Below, piece after piece: positions 24,640 to 35,205 of a stretch of DNA of 36,759 nt. This stretch comes from Desulfobacterium sp. (GTDB taxonomy: Bacteria; Desulfobacterota; Desulfobacteria; Desulfobacterales; SURF-7). The translations under genes and the position numbers were made by a program. Location: the NCBI GenBank assembly GCA_013824585.1, contig PNOB01000003.1:1-36759 (forward strand), given 5' to 3'. The notes beneath the pieces are model-generated. The model was not told the DNA's origin and searched no databases. It saw only the letters and a program-made list of their open reading frames with translations. The stretch's first letter is position 1. Each line of letters opens with the position of its first letter.

Positions 24640-27231
24640 ATGCAAGAAAACTACAATCCAAGATTGATTGAAAAAAAATGGCAGACATTCTGGGAAGATA
24701 CCGAGCTGTTTACGGTTGTGGAAGATGAGACAAAAGAGAAATATTACCTACTGGAGATGTTTCCCTATCCATCGGGTAAAATCCATATGGGGCATGTCCG
24801 GAATTATACAATCGGGGATGTGGTGGCCAGGTATAAAAGAATGCAGGGGCTGAATGTGCTTCATCCCATGGGTTGGGACGCATTTGGTATGCCGGCTGAG
24901 AATGCTGCTATTGCCAATAATACACATCCTGCTGCCTGGACATATGACAATATTGATTATATGCGGACACAACTAAAAAAACTGGGATTCAGCTACGACT
25001 GGAGCAGGGAAATTGCAACCTGTAAACCCGAATATTATCGGTGGGAGCAGTGGCTGTTTATCAAGATGTTTGAAAAGGGAATGGCATACCGGAAGGAGTC
25101 TTCGGTAAACTGGTGTGATCCATGTCAGACAGTTCTTGCCAATGAGCAGGTTGAAGCCGGTTTATGCTGGCGCTGCGGGAAACAGGTACGTCAGAAAAAA
25201 TTGGAGCAGTGGTTTTTCAGGATCACGGATTTTGCCGAAGATCTTCTTCTGTATTGTGATAAGCTTACAGGTTGGCCTGACAAGGTTACAACCATGCAGA
25301 AAAATTGGATCGGAAAGAGCATTGGTGCGGAGATCCGATTCCCTGTTGAAAATTCGGATCAAGTGATTCCGGTTTTTACCACCCGTCAGGACACTGTGTT
25401 TGGTGCAACCTTTATGTGTCTTGCTCCGGAACATCCATTGGTTCTGTCATTATCCCGGAATACACCGGAAAGAGAGAAGGTTGAGGCATTTGTGGAAAAA
25501 ATGTCTCTTCAAGACCGTTCTAGTAAGGCTGTGGAAAAATTTGAGAAAGAAGGTGTATTTATCGGTGTTCACTGCATCAATCCATTAAGCGGAAGAAAAA
25601 TGCCTGTTTATACAGCTAACTTCGCATTGATGGAATATGGTACGGGTGCTGTGATGTCTGTTCCCGCCCATGACCAGAGAGACTATGACTTTTCAGAAAA
25701 ATATGGACTGGAAAAAATTGTTGTGGTGAAGCCGCATGATCAGGACCTCGATGCTTCCGGAATGACAGAAGCTTACGTCGGTGCAGGAGTTCTGGTTAAT
25801 TCGGGAGATTTTAACGGGCTGGACAATACAAAAGCCCAGGATGATATTGCAGAATATCTGGAAAAAAATGGTTTAGGGAAGAAAACCATCAGTTTTCGCC
25901 TCCGGGACTGGGGGATATCCAGACAGCGCTACTGGGGGGCGCCGATTCCCATGATTCATTGTGATGCCTGTGGCATCGTGCCGGTTCCGGAAGAGGAGCT
26001 TCCTGTTCTTCTGCCTGAGGATGTGAAAATGCCGGAAGGCGGTAAATCCCCTTTGAATTCGCTTGCCCATTTTCAAAAAACAATATGTCCCAAATGCGGA
26101 AATCCTGAAGCCAGACGGGATACCGATACCATGGACACATTTATGGAATCCTCCTGGTACTTTGAACGGTACTGTAGTCCGCATGAAGACAAGGCGATGT
26201 TTGACCGGAAGGCGGTTCATTACTGGATGCCGGTTGACCAGTATATCGGAGGAGTGGAGCATGCGATCCTTCATCTTCTCTACTCACGATATTTTACTCG
26301 TGTTTTGAAAGAAGTCGGTCTTGTGGATTTCAAGGAACCCTTTACGCGACTGCTCACCCAGGGAATGGTATGCAAGGAGACGGTTTCGTGTCCCGAGCAT
26401 GGTTTTCTTTTCCCAGAACAGGTCGATACAAAAAGTGATTTGCCTGTCTGTATGATGTGTGACAGTTTAATCAAGGTTGGCCGTGTGGAGAAGATGTCTA
26501 AATCCAAGAAAAATGTGATTGACCCGAACATCCTGCTGAATCAGTATGGTGCGGATACAACCCGGCTTTTCTGTTTGTTTGCGGCTCCCCCTGAAAGGGA
26601 TCTGGAATGGAGTGAGCAAGGTGTGGATGGCAGTTACCGGTTTTTAAACAGAATCTGGCGTCTGGCTGAGAGTGCTATGGGAAAAATCCATGATGTGGCG
26701 CCTTATAATGGAGATTTCAACCTATTGGATGACAGGCTTAAGGAGTTATATCGCAAGGCGCATCTGACGATTAAAAAGGTCACCAATGATATTGAAGACC
26801 GGTTTCACTTTAATACAGCGATCAGCGCTGTAATGGAACTAGTGAATATGATGTACGGCGTTGAAAAATTTCATGAAATCCCGAACGGGACCTCTGTAAT
26901 GCGGTTTTCCATGGAAACAACAGTGCTTCTGATTTCTCCTATTGTACCTCATATCGCAGAAGAGCTTTGGGAAAGTATGGGCAAGACTCCAAGCATTCTT
27001 GATATGAAATGGCCCAGGTACCGTGAAGATGTTCTTGTACACGATAACATGACAATTGTGATACAGGTAAATGGAAAACTCAGGGGGAAATTCGAAATCG
27101 GGTCAGATGCTTCTGACGAGGAGATCCAGACAGCCGCTCTGACTCATCCGTTAGCCATAAAATTTGTTCAGGGAAAACCAATCCAAAAAGTGATCGTTGT
27201 GAAAAAGAAACTGGTGAATATTGTAATATGA
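24640..27231 (+). CDS. leuS: Leucyl-tRNA synthetase
   Basis: The 863-residue length is usual for a bacterial LeuRS, which charges tRNA-Leu in the cytoplasm. The class I signatures HMGH (49-52, in [17 protein letters not shown]) and KMSKS (618-622) are intact. The CP1 editing domain (about 225-420) has [12 protein letters not shown] and the [18 protein letters not shown] stretch with its conserved aspartate. Zinc-ribbon cysteines (CDPC...CWRC) appear early. AAGGAAG sits ten bases before the ATG. Its stop overlaps the lptE start by four bases. Confidence 0.99.
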   Translation: MQENYNPRLIEKKWQTFWEDTELFTVVEDETKEKYYLLEMFPYPSGKIHMGHVRNYTIGDVVARYKRMQGLNVLHPMGWDAFGMPAENAAIANNTHPAAWTYDNIDYMRTQLKKLGFSYDWSREIATCKPEYYRWEQWLFIKMFEKGMAYRKESSVNWCDPCQTVLANEQVEAGLCWRCGKQVRQKKLEQWFFRITDFAEDLLLYCDKLTGWPDKVTTMQKNWIGKSIGAEIRFPVENSDQVIPVFTTRQDTVFGATFMCLAPEHPLVLSLSRNTPEREKVEAFVEKMSLQDRSSKAVEKFEKEGVFIGVHCINPLSGRKMPVYTANFALMEYGTGAVMSVPAHDQRDYDFSEKYGLEKIVVVKPHDQDLDASGMTEAYVGAGVLVNSGDFNGLDNTKAQDDIAEYLEKNGLGKKTISFRLRDWGISRQRYWGAPIPMIHCDACGIVPVPEEELPVLLPEDVKMPEGGKSPLNSLAHFQKTICPKCGNPEARRDTDTMDTFMESSWYFERYCSPHEDKAMFDRKAVHYWMPVDQYIGGVEHAILHLLYSRYFTRVLKEVGLVDFKEPFTRLLTQGMVCKETVSCPEHGFLFPEQVDTKSDLPVCMMCDSLIKVGRVEKMSKSKKNVIDPNILLNQYGADTTRLFCLFAAPPERDLEWSEQGVDGSYRFLNRIWRLAESAMGKIHDVAPYNGDFNLLDDRLKELYRKAHLTIKKVTNDIEDRFHFNTAISAVMELVNMMYGVEKFHEIPNGTSVMRFSMETTVLLISPIVPHIAEELWESMGKTPSILDMKWPRYREDVLVHDNMTIVIQVNGKLRGKFEIGSDASDEEIQTAALTHPLAIKFVQGKPIQKVIVVKKKLVNIVI

Positions 27232-27734
27232 GAAAATTGATAAAACAAATTTTTTGTGTTTTCTGGGTGCTATGTTTTATTTTATCATGTGGTTATAATT
27301 TTGCAGGTATGGGAAAGATACCTGGCGGGGTGAAAACCATATGTGTTACCATGTTGAAAAACAATACAAATGAAACCGGTTTGGAAAGAATCATTACAAA
27401 CTCAATTGTTAATGAGTTTTCCAGAAATGGCGTACCCATGACGAAGGATCCGGCCAGGGCAGATGGGATACTTTCCGGTTCTGTGGCTTCTGTTTATACG
27501 ACAACCATTGCGCGATCCAGTGCAAACACCTCTTCTGAGAGAAGTGTTTATATTAAACTTGATATGAAACTGATGAATAGTAAGGGCAAACTTTTGTGGA
27601 CTCGATCCGGTATAGAAGATAATGAAGCCTATCAAGCAGGTTTGAACGAAGATAGACAAAAGAAGAAAGCCATTAATGATCTGGTAAAACGATTATCTCG
27701 AACTTTCTACCAGAGGCTGACAGATGATTTTTAG
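27228..27734 (+). CDS. lptE: LPS assembly lipoprotein LptE
   Basis: A 168-residue outer-membrane lipoprotein. The signal sequence ends in the lipobox ILSC followed by GYNFAG, the typical LptE start of the mature protein, and [20 protein letters not shown] continues the family pattern. LptE plugs LptD and helps place lipopolysaccharide in the outer leaflet. The ATGA overlap with leuS means coupled translation; leuS-lptE is a common proteobacterial pair. The holA gene that often follows is absent here. LptE is poorly conserved, so the position supports the call. Confidence 0.88.
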   Translation: MRKLIKQIFCVFWVLCFILSCGYNFAGMGKIPGGVKTICVTMLKNNTNETGLERIITNSIVNEFSRNGVPMTKDPARADGILSGSVASVYTTTIARSSANTSSERSVYIKLDMKLMNSKGKLLWTRSGIEDNEAYQAGLNEDRQKKKAINDLVKRLSRTFYQRLTDDF

Positions 27735-27764
27735 CCGGTTTGCCTTATCAAAAAGGCAAACCGG
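27735..27764. terminator. Hairpin between convergent lptE and rpsT
   Basis: CCGGTTTGCCTT and AAGGCAAACCGG form a perfect 12-bp stem with a six-base loop, filling the 37-base gap between the two convergent genes. It lacks a clear T run on either strand, yet its place suggests it serves as a two-way terminator. Confidence 0.65.
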
Positions 27765-27771
27765 AAGTCAA

Positions 27772-28035
27772 TCAGGCAGATTTTGAATTGATCAGCTTGG
27801 ACAGGCGTGAAATTTTTCTGGAGGCTGTTCGTTTATGCATAACCCCTTTTTTAACAGCTTTATCAATAATTGATTTGGCTGTATTCAGGGTAACCGTATT
27901 ATCTTTTCCAGCTTCTGCAGAACCAGTGCGAACATCTTTAATGATATTTTTTACTCTCGTTCTGACCGCTTTGTTCCGCATATGCTTGAGTTCACTTTGT
28001 TTTACGCGTTTTAATGCAGATTTATGATTTGCCAA
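27772..28035 (-). CDS. rpsT: 30S ribosomal protein S20
   Basis: An 87-residue basic protein with ANHKSALKR at the start, NKAVRTRVKN in the middle and GVMHKRTASRKISRL near the end, which is the full S20 pattern; it binds 16S rRNA in early 30S assembly. The start codon is TTG, with AAAGGAG nine bases upstream. Escherichia coli rpsT also starts with UUG and is autoregulated in translation, so the same may hold here. A strong promoter of its own precedes it. Confidence 0.98.
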   Translation of the reverse strand: MANHKSALKRVKQSELKHMRNKAVRTRVKNIIKDVRTGSAEAGKDNTVTLNTAKSIIDKAVKKGVMHKRTASRKISRLSKLINSKSA

Positions 28036-28083
28036 CTTGATTTGCTCCTTTAAAGATTATTTTTAATCCAAACTGAACGAAAA

Positions 28084-28112
28084 TAAATATCGAAACTTTC
28101 CAAAGCTGTCAA
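28084..28112 (-). promoter_or_regulatory. Strong promoter of rpsT
   Basis: On the minus strand TTGACA and TATTTA are exactly 17 bases apart, immediately after the stop of the ACT gene and about 50 bases before the rpsT start. Confidence 0.75.
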
Positions 28113-28125
28113 GTGAATATTTGAA

Positions 28126-28557
28126 TTATAGGGTATAAACCTTATCCCCGTCAATAACCACCACCCCATTTTCCTGCAGGACTCGGACCGCTTCATCCAG
28201 CTTTTCAAATCGGAATATCATGACTGCATTGCTGGAATTCGGCTGGACAAATGCGTACATATATTCAACATTAATACTCACCTTATGAAGTATATTGAGA
28301 ATTTTGTACAAACCTCCTGGTTTGTCTTCAACCTCAACAGCCACGACAAAGGTTTTTCCCACAGTAAAATTTTGTTTTTTCAGGGCTTCTTCAGCTTTTT
28401 GATTGTTGTCAACGATCATGCGCAATACGCCAAAGTCAGAGGTGTCTGCAAGGGATAATGCGCGGATATTGATCCCTGATTCTGCGAGGATGCCGGTTAC
28501 TTCAGCAATACGCCCGGATTTATTTTCCAAAAAAACCGAAATCTGTTCAACTTTCAT
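28126..28557 (-). CDS. Tandem ACT domain protein linked to PaaK
   Basis: The track ORF starts at 28848, but the protein really begins at [21 protein letters not shown] sits eight bases before ATG 28557, and the preceding residues are the antisense-like other frame of paaK. The resulting 143-residue protein holds two ACT domains (about 1-70 with [20 protein letters not shown], and 72-143 with [19 protein letters not shown]). ACT domains bind amino acids or related small ligands. This family is commonly found next to paaK in anaerobes, where it may sense aromatic amino acids; that role is inferred. Confidence 0.92.
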   Translation of the reverse strand: MKVEQISVFLENKSGRIAEVTGILAESGINIRALSLADTSDFGVLRMIVDNNQKAEEALKKQNFTVGKTFVVAVEVEDKPGGLYKILNILHKVSINVEYMYAFVQPNSSNAVMIFRFEKLDEAVRVLQENGVVVIDGDKVYTL

Positions 28558-28594
28558 TTCTGACCTCCTTATCGGGTTCAAAGCATCGTTGTTT

Positions 28595-29896
28595 TTATAG
28601 TTTTCGGTTATCAATGACACGAATCGCTTTTCCTTCACTCCGGGCAATGGTTTTGGGTTCAACCAGTTTGACCGCAGCAGAGACACCCAAAATCTCTTTG
28701 ATGTCTTTTGAGATTTTTTTCTCAAGATTCTGGAGATTTCTGACTTCATCCGAGAACAGCTGTTCGCCAACCTCAACAAGAACTGACAACGTGTCCAGAT
28801 TGTCTTTCCGGTCAACCACCAGTTGATAATGGGGTTCGACTTCGTCAATCTGCATCAGTACGCTTTCAATCTGTGAGGGGAACACATTGACTCCCCGGAT
28901 GATCAGCATATCGTCTGTTCGGCCGCTGACCCGTTTCATTCTTACATGAGATCGGCCACAAATGCATGGTTCAGGATTCAGTGCAGAGATATCTCTTGTC
29001 CGGTAACGGATTACAGGAAACGCTTCTTTTGTAATAGAGGTGAAAACAAGCTCTCCGGTTTCGCCATAGGGCAGGACATCACCGGTTTCAGGATTAATGA
29101 TCTCTGGTATAAAATGATCCTCGTAAATATGAAGGCCGGCTTTTGCTTCATGACATTCAATGGCAACTCCCGGTCCCATGACCTCACTGAGGCCATAAAT
29201 ATCAACCGCGATGATTTTCAGCTTGTTCTCAATTTCCTGCCGCATGCTCTCAGACCAGGGTTCTGCCCCGAAGATACCGTATTTAAACTTCAGGTCTTTA
29301 AATGAAACACCCATCTCTTCAGCCACTTCTGCAAGATGCAGGGTATAAGAGGGGGTGGCTGTCAGGATTGTGGGACCGAAATCTTTCATGATGATAATCT
29401 GTCTTTTGGTGTTACCACCGGAAACCGGTATAATGGACGCCCCAAGTTTTTCCGCTCCATAATGAACGCCAAGTCCTCCGGTAAACAGTCCGTATCCGTA
29501 TGCATTATGGATAATATCTCCTCGTGTGGCTCCACCTGCGGATAAAGAACGTGCCATGAGTTCAGACCATGTTCCGATGTCGCGGGCAGTGTAACCGACA
29601 ACCGTAGGCTTTCCTGTGGTTCCGGAGGATGCATGAATGCGGACGACATTATCCATCGGGACGGCAAACATCCCAAACGGGTAATTATCGCGCAGATCCT
29701 GTTTGGTCGTAAACGGTATTTTTTGTATATCCGCAAGTGACCTGATTTCAGATGGGGTGATTCCTGCTTCTTCAAATTTTTTTTGATAAAATGGAACGGT
29801 TGCATAAACACGATTCAGCGTGGCTTGAAGTCGTCTGAGCTGGATGGCTTCAAGTGCTTCCCTTGGCATGGTTTCGTATTCAATATTGAATATCAT
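28595..29896 (-). CDS. paaK: Phenylacetate-CoA ligase
   Basis: A 433-residue AMP-forming acyl-CoA ligase of PaaK length. It has the P-loop SSGTTGKP (90-97), [34 protein letters not shown] and [19 protein letters not shown], all typical of PaaK. It activates phenylacetate or a related aromatic acid to its CoA thioester with ATP in the cytoplasm. In anaerobes it often serves aromatic amino acid use together with 2-oxoacid:ferredoxin oxidoreductases, which are not in this window. The ACT gene follows 37 bases later. Confidence 0.96.
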   Translation of the reverse strand: MIFNIEYETMPREALEAIQLRRLQATLNRVYATVPFYQKKFEEAGITPSEIRSLADIQKIPFTTKQDLRDNYPFGMFAVPMDNVVRIHASSGTTGKPTVVGYTARDIGTWSELMARSLSAGGATRGDIIHNAYGYGLFTGGLGVHYGAEKLGASIIPVSGGNTKRQIIIMKDFGPTILTATPSYTLHLAEVAEEMGVSFKDLKFKYGIFGAEPWSESMRQEIENKLKIIAVDIYGLSEVMGPGVAIECHEAKAGLHIYEDHFIPEIINPETGDVLPYGETGELVFTSITKEAFPVIRYRTRDISALNPEPCICGRSHVRMKRVSGRTDDMLIIRGVNVFPSQIESVLMQIDEVEPHYQLVVDRKDNLDTLSVLVEVGEQLFSDEVRNLQNLEKKISKDIKEILGVSAAVKLVEPKTIARSEGKAIRVIDNRKL

Positions 29897-29953
29897 GTTT
29901 TTATCCTTTGATCGGGTTTCCCATTATCCAGTGTCGGACAATAGGATATCTGA

Positions 29954-30748
29954 TTATTTATTGAGTTGCCCCTTAAATTCCGGTTTTCGTTTTTCAAGAA
30001 AAGCCGTTGTACCTTCCCGAGCGTCTTCTCCAGCCATGCAGATGGAGAATGCGTCGATTTCCAATTTACAGCCTGTGGCAAGATCAACATCCATTCCGCT
30101 GTTTACTGCCTGTTTGGCGGCTCTCAGACTGACTCTTCCCTTGGATGCAACCATATTGGCTGTTTTTAATACCTCTTCCATGAGAAGCTCGGGAGGCAGT
30201 ATTCTATTCACCATCCCGATCTGATGAGCTTCAGATGCACTAATCATTTTTCCAGTAAAAATCAACTCTTTGGCCATATTTTTTCCAATCTGCCGGGGCA
30301 GCCGCTGGGTCCCGCCAAATCCAGGGATAAGTCCCAGTGTAATCTCAGGTAGACCGAATTTTGCATTTTCAGATGCATAAATAAAATCACATGCCAGGGC
30401 AACTTCACTTCCACCCCCTAGCGCAAATCCATTTACTGCTGCGATTACCGGTATTGGCAATGCTTGAAGTTTATTCATGACCTGATGACCCATTTCCGCA
30501 AAATGTTTGGCCTGTATTGAATCAAGACAGCGGGCAAGTTCTGTAATATCCGCACCTGCGACAAATGATTTATCTCCTGCTCCGGTTAAAACCAGTACAC
30601 GTATTTCCTGATTTTTTTGAATTTCATCCAAGGCTGCTGAGAATTCAGATAAAAGCTCCGAGTTCAGTGCATTCAAGGCTTTGGGGCGATTAAACGTTAT
30701 GATGGAGATATTGTTTTCAATTTGAAAAAGGATCGTATTATATTTCAT
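29954..30748 (-). CDS. Enoyl-CoA hydratase/crotonase family protein
   Basis: The 264-residue protein shows the crotonase fold. AGADI (65-69) and GFALGGGSE form the oxyanion hole, and both catalytic glutamates are present: Glu115 in GGGSE and Glu135 in FGLPEITLGLIPGFGGTQRLPR. It should hydrate a 2-enoyl-CoA, probably a short-chain one such as crotonyl-CoA, in beta-oxidation or butyrate-type metabolism. GGAGGGAAT precedes the ATG. It lies between the amidase and paaK genes in the same direction; acyl-CoA chemistry is shared with paaK, but the substrate is not known. Confidence 0.95.
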   Translation of the reverse strand: MKYNTILFQIENNISIITFNRPKALNALNSELLSEFSAALDEIQKNQEIRVLVLTGAGDKSFVAGADITELARCLDSIQAKHFAEMGHQVMNKLQALPIPVIAAVNGFALGGGSEVALACDFIYASENAKFGLPEITLGLIPGFGGTQRLPRQIGKNMAKELIFTGKMISASEAHQIGMVNRILPPELLMEEVLKTANMVASKGRVSLRAAKQAVNSGMDVDLATGCKLEIDAFSICMAGEDAREGTTAFLEKRKPEFKGQLNK

Positions 30749-30771
30749 TATTCCCTCCGTCTGATACGTAT

Positions 30772-32472
30772 TTATGTTTGTTTATCCGGTTTTTTTTCAA
30801 TAAAGGCAGTCGGGTTTGTTTCTTTGATATAGTTTCGAATCCCGAGGAGGATGGAATCACATACTCGTTCCTGATAGGTTGAGTTAATCAATCTTTTGCA
30901 TTCACTTTCATTGCTGATAAAGGCGGTTTCAATAAGAACGGCAGGCATCTGGGCACCCAGGAGAACATAAAAAGGCGCCTGTTTAACCCCTTTGCTTTTT
31001 ATCTGGTTGTATTGTTCCCGAAGTCTATGAAACATGGAGTCCTGAACATGTGTTGCGAGCCTGCTGGATTCATTTATTTTTGCATTCTGCATCAGATCGA
31101 GGAGAATCGATTGCAGATCGCTGATGTTTTTGGTGGATGTGGCATTTTCTTTTGCAGCAACCATAATGGACTCATCATCGGTTGCAAGGTTGAGAAAATA
31201 GGTTTCAATACCATACGCTCTTTTGTCTCTGGACGCGTTTGTATGAATTGAAATAAAAAGATCTGCATTTTTTGTGTTTGCAATTGCTGTTCGTTCTTCA
31301 AGAGTCAGGAATCGATCGGTCTCGCGTGTCAGGATGACATTACAATGGATTGTATCTTTTATTTTCCGGGCCAGATTTTTGGCCAGTTTCAATACAATAT
31401 CTTTTTCATGGGTTCCTTTGATATAACCTGGAGCTCCGAAATCGTGCCCTCCATGTCCTGGGTCGATAACGATGGTCTGGACACCTAATGCCAGTTGTTT
31501 TGCAATGGCACTGGGGGTGATTTTCTTATTGGTGGAGGGATAGTAAGCTTTTTCAGGAGGTGATTTTTTTACGTATTTCTCTTGTTTGCCATTTTTTCCC
31601 CATACATCGATCACGATTCGAAAAGGGTTTTTCAGGGAAAAAATTTTATAGTTTTTAAACGATTTGATATCAATGACGACCCTTACCGTATCGGCGGTGT
31701 ATTGGCCGGCACGGGCATCTTTGAGCAGGTCGTCGTTAATCTGTTTTGTTTTTTCAAATGTCTTGCCAAGTCTGCTTTTGCTCAGATCCACGTATAGACG
31801 CTCTGGTTTGCTGATAGAGGGGTCTTTTTTCAGAAGACAGTGTGTAAAACTGGTTTCCTTGTCTGAATCAATAACGATTCTCGTATAATTGGGGTTCGAC
31901 CAGAACCGGAGGTCTTTTACCGTTGAAAACCCTTTTGGGAAAAGGGGAAGGGGGGTCTCTTTTGCTGCCGGTTCCTGTTCGGGTATTTTCGGAGGATTAA
32001 TTTTTTTTTGGAGCAGACCGGCTTTCCTTTTTATATACCGGACTTCCGTTGATTCCACTACAGGGCTTATAATCGAAATCCGTCTGATTTCATCCACGGC
32101 CTGGTTTTTATATCTGCTTTTGGGATATTGCTTGATGATCTGTTCGAAAAATGTCAGAGCTTCTTTTCTATCTGAATTTATGTTGGACAATCTGTATAAT
32201 CCAGCATAAAGGAGACCGGTTTTATACAGCCCTGCAGCAGCCCACGGACCGTAAGGATTGAGCCTGTGTACTTCTTTGTATTTTTGAATACAGTACAGCC
32301 AGCTTTTCCGATCTTGCTGTTTTTTCTGATTTTCCAGAAGATACTTATAGCAGGATTCTGCCTGATAGTATTGGTCTTTCGGAGACTTTCCTGCACTTGC
32401 AGCAGAACAGAAGATGAATAAGCTGCAAATCGAAAATAATACAATGCGAATTTTTTTATCAATCATGATCAT
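30772..32472 (-). CDS. N-acetylmuramoyl-L-alanine amidase with AMIN domain
   Basis: About 566 residues. After a signal peptide (about 1-28, ending SAASA), an N-terminal helical repeat region (about 30-130) is followed by an AMIN domain (about 185-290; KDLRFWSNPNYTRIVIDSD) that targets septal or outer structures, then an Amidase_3 domain (about 335-550) with the zinc ligands in VIDPGHGGHDFGAPG, the LISIHTNAS-like FISIHTNAS, and VLIETAFISN. It cleaves the bond between muramic acid and the peptide during cell separation. The start is ATG 32472, which overlaps the mutS stop as ATGA; the longer 32508 start runs 40 bases into mutS and delays the signal peptide. Confidence 0.94.
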   Translation of the reverse strand: MIMIDKKIRIVLFSICSLFIFCSAASAGKSPKDQYYQAESCYKYLLENQKKQQDRKSWLYCIQKYKEVHRLNPYGPWAAAGLYKTGLLYAGLYRLSNINSDRKEALTFFEQIIKQYPKSRYKNQAVDEIRRISIISPVVESTEVRYIKRKAGLLQKKINPPKIPEQEPAAKETPLPLFPKGFSTVKDLRFWSNPNYTRIVIDSDKETSFTHCLLKKDPSISKPERLYVDLSKSRLGKTFEKTKQINDDLLKDARAGQYTADTVRVVIDIKSFKNYKIFSLKNPFRIVIDVWGKNGKQEKYVKKSPPEKAYYPSTNKKITPSAIAKQLALGVQTIVIDPGHGGHDFGAPGYIKGTHEKDIVLKLAKNLARKIKDTIHCNVILTRETDRFLTLEERTAIANTKNADLFISIHTNASRDKRAYGIETYFLNLATDDESIMVAAKENATSTKNISDLQSILLDLMQNAKINESSRLATHVQDSMFHRLREQYNQIKSKGVKQAPFYVLLGAQMPAVLIETAFISNESECKRLINSTYQERVCDSILLGIRNYIKETNPTAFIEKKPDKQT

Positions 32473-35111
32473 GTAATAATACTGTCTGCTTTTTCCTTTA
32501 ATTTGCATAAATAATTAATTGCATCAATAGGAGTCATTGTTGAAATATTCAATTTTTGCAAACTCTGGATGATGATTTCATCCGGTTTCTGAAACAGGCT
32601 GAGCTGAACCTGTCCTTTTGATGGTTCAGTGTTTGCCCTGATCGATTTTTTTGGCTTGGAAACATTCCGATTATCATGCTCTACCCTTGAAAGAACTTTT
32701 TTTGCCTGCCGTATAATTGTTTCCGGTATCCCTGCAAGTCGGGCTACCTGGATACCATAGCTTCTGTTTGTGCTGCCTTCAACAAGTTTTCGAAGAAAAA
32801 TGATTTCATCATTCCATTCCTTTACCGCAATATTGAAATTCTGCACCCGGGGTTTTTGATCCGCAAGATCGGTAAGCTCATGATAATGGGTGGCAAAAAG
32901 GGTTTTGACTCCTTTTCCTTCAAGGTCATGCAGATACTCTGCGACAGCCCATGCAATGCTCAGCCCGTCATAGGTGCTCGTTCCTCTTCCGATTTCATCC
33001 ATGATAACAAGGCTGCGGGGAGTCGCATTGTTCATAATGTTGGCGGTTTCTTCCATTTCAACCATAAAAGTGCTTTGCCCGGAAGAAAGGTTGTCGAGAG
33101 CTCCAACCCGCGTGAAAATTCGATCCGTAATACAGATGGACGCTTTTTGTGCCGGAACAAAGGAACCCATTTGCGCCATAATTGAAAGAATGGCTACCTG
33201 ACGAAGGACGGTTGACTTTCCGGCCATGTTCGGTCCGGTTATGATCAGAATCTGGTTTTCCGAGTCATCCAGTTTGATTGTGTTGGGTATGTACCTTTCC
33301 CCTGTGATCAATTTTTCAACAACAGGATGACGTCCTTCCTGGATATGAATATATCCGTCTGTGTTGATCTCCGGCTGGATATAGTTGTTCTGTTCCGCAA
33401 TTTCAGATAGATTGAAAATACAGTCAATGGATGAAATGAAGTCGGCAAAACGAAGAATTTCATCATTGGTTTGGATGATTGTTTCCCGGATGTCGGTAAA
33501 CAGCTTGTACTCAAGTTCCGCCATAAGTTCATGGGCGTTCAATACCTTGGTTTCAAATGTTTTCAGTTCATCGGTGATATACCTCTCCGCATTGACCAGG
33601 GTCTGTTTTCGGATATAGTTTCCAGGAACGGATTCTGAATGGGCTTTGGGAATTTCAATATAATAACCAAAAACTTTATTGTATTTTACTTTTAATGAAT
33701 TGATTTTTGTTTTTTCTTTTTCTTCAGCTTCCAGTTTAACCAGCCAGCCTTTGCCGTCCTGGCTGATTTTTATCAATTCATCCAGTTTTTCATGATATCC
33801 GGGTTTGATGATCCCCCCTTCGTTTATGATAGGGGGTGCATCTTCCCGGATGGATTTCTCGATCAGGGTAACAAGATGATTCACCTTTTCAAGGGACTGA
33901 TCCGTGTTCCCCTGGCTAAATTGAAAAGCATCTGATGTGAGCTTTCTGAGGATATGCAGGATCTCCGGGATTTTCATCAGGGATTTTTTTAAGGCAACCA
34001 GGTCCCTTGCATTGGCTCTTCCCATGTTAATCCTGCTGGATAGTCTCTCAAGGTCGTAAATGGATTTCAAAGTTTCCCGAACCTGGAATCTGCATTCGAT
34101 ATTTGATTTTCCTTCTGCCACTGCGGTTAATCGTTTCCGGATCAGATCCATGTCGATCAAGGGATATCGAAGCCACTGTTTTAAACGTCGGCTTCCCATG
34201 GCAGTGACACACTGGTCAATAACCCCCAGCAGAGAGCCATGCGGTTTTCCGGTTCGAAGATTTTCAATGAGTTCAAGATTTTTGCAGCTCATCTCATCAA
34301 CGATCAGAAAACCATCCAGAGAATAGGGCTCTATGCGCTTCAGATGTTCTGTCTTCTGCTTCTGTGTTTCACGTACATAGGCCAACAGGGCGCCGGCAGC
34401 TCCAATTCCAACGGTAGCATTTTCACATCCGAATCCTTCAAGGCTTCTTGTCTGAAATTGTTCGATCAGGATTTCCCGACCGGTTTGAGGTTGAAATTCT
34501 TTATCCGGGAGAAAGGATATGGGTTTTTCGGAAAAAGCCCGGAGCAATTTTACATGGCTGTTGCTGTCACGCATGGATTCCGGCAACAGGATTTCACTCG
34601 GAGAAATGCGCAGGGATTCATCAATGATGGCATTGATCTTATCGGATTCCGTCATTCGGAAGGTTCCGGTCGAAATATCAAGAAAGGAGATTCCGGTGAT
34701 GGAATGATTGGCAGAGATCGACAGAATAAAATTGTTGGATTTTTCATTCAGCAGGTTGCTGTCGATGATCATGCCAGGCGTTATTACACGGATAACATCT
34801 CTTTTTACAATTCCTTTGGCAAGAGCAGGATCTTCAAGCTGCTCGCATATGGCTACCCTGTAACCCTTATCAATCAGACGGCCAATGTAGCTGTCTAAAG
34901 CCCGTGCAGGTATCCCACACATGGGGATGGCGTCTTCATTTTTTTTATTTCGGGAGGTAAGCGTGATTTCAAGAATCTTGGATGCGGTTACAGCATCCTC
35001 AAAAAACATTTCATAAAAATCACCCATTCGATAAAACAGGATGGCATCGCTATATTTCTCCTTGATGGAGAGGTATTGTCTGACCATCGGTGTTTCTGTG
35101 GGGATGCTCAT
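32469..35111 (-). CDS. mutS: DNA mismatch repair protein MutS
   Basis: The 880-residue protein has the mismatch-reading F32-Y-E34 (GDFYEMFFEDA), connector, lever and clamp domains, and the C-terminal ATPase with Walker A TGPNMAGKST (near 625), DEIGRGTSTYDG and FATHYHEL. It recognises mispairs on DNA and recruits MutL. The C-terminal beta-clamp-like peptide QVQLSLFQ is also present. No ribosome site is visible before the ATG. The stop overlaps the amidase start by four bases (ATGA). Confidence 0.99.
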   Translation of the reverse strand: MSIPTETPMVRQYLSIKEKYSDAILFYRMGDFYEMFFEDAVTASKILEITLTSRNKKNEDAIPMCGIPARALDSYIGRLIDKGYRVAICEQLEDPALAKGIVKRDVIRVITPGMIIDSNLLNEKSNNFILSISANHSITGISFLDISTGTFRMTESDKINAIIDESLRISPSEILLPESMRDSNSHVKLLRAFSEKPISFLPDKEFQPQTGREILIEQFQTRSLEGFGCENATVGIGAAGALLAYVRETQKQKTEHLKRIEPYSLDGFLIVDEMSCKNLELIENLRTGKPHGSLLGVIDQCVTAMGSRRLKQWLRYPLIDMDLIRKRLTAVAEGKSNIECRFQVRETLKSIYDLERLSSRINMGRANARDLVALKKSLMKIPEILHILRKLTSDAFQFSQGNTDQSLEKVNHLVTLIEKSIREDAPPIINEGGIIKPGYHEKLDELIKISQDGKGWLVKLEAEEKEKTKINSLKVKYNKVFGYYIEIPKAHSESVPGNYIRKQTLVNAERYITDELKTFETKVLNAHELMAELEYKLFTDIRETIIQTNDEILRFADFISSIDCIFNLSEIAEQNNYIQPEINTDGYIHIQEGRHPVVEKLITGERYIPNTIKLDDSENQILIITGPNMAGKSTVLRQVAILSIMAQMGSFVPAQKASICITDRIFTRVGALDNLSSGQSTFMVEMEETANIMNNATPRSLVIMDEIGRGTSTYDGLSIAWAVAEYLHDLEGKGVKTLFATHYHELTDLADQKPRVQNFNIAVKEWNDEIIFLRKLVEGSTNRSYGIQVARLAGIPETIIRQAKKVLSRVEHDNRNVSKPKKSIRANTEPSKGQVQLSLFQKPDEIIIQSLQKLNISTMTPIDAINYLCKLKEKADSIIT

Positions 35112-35205
35112 AATAAAATTTAGTACTTTGTTTTTTATATGATACTGTTCTGTTCGATGGCGACTCTTTTCCTGAAACAGCTTCTACTCTGTTACTATCG
35201 AAAAC

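Noticed and set aside
28558-28848. N-terminal 97 residues of the track's 240-residue ACT ORF
   Set aside because: They overlap the end of paaK in another frame; a clear GGAGG and the family start place the ACT protein at 28557.
32473-32508. Upstream start of the amidase
   Set aside because: It extends into mutS and puts 12 extra residues before the signal peptide; the ATGA overlap at 32472 is the usual arrangement.
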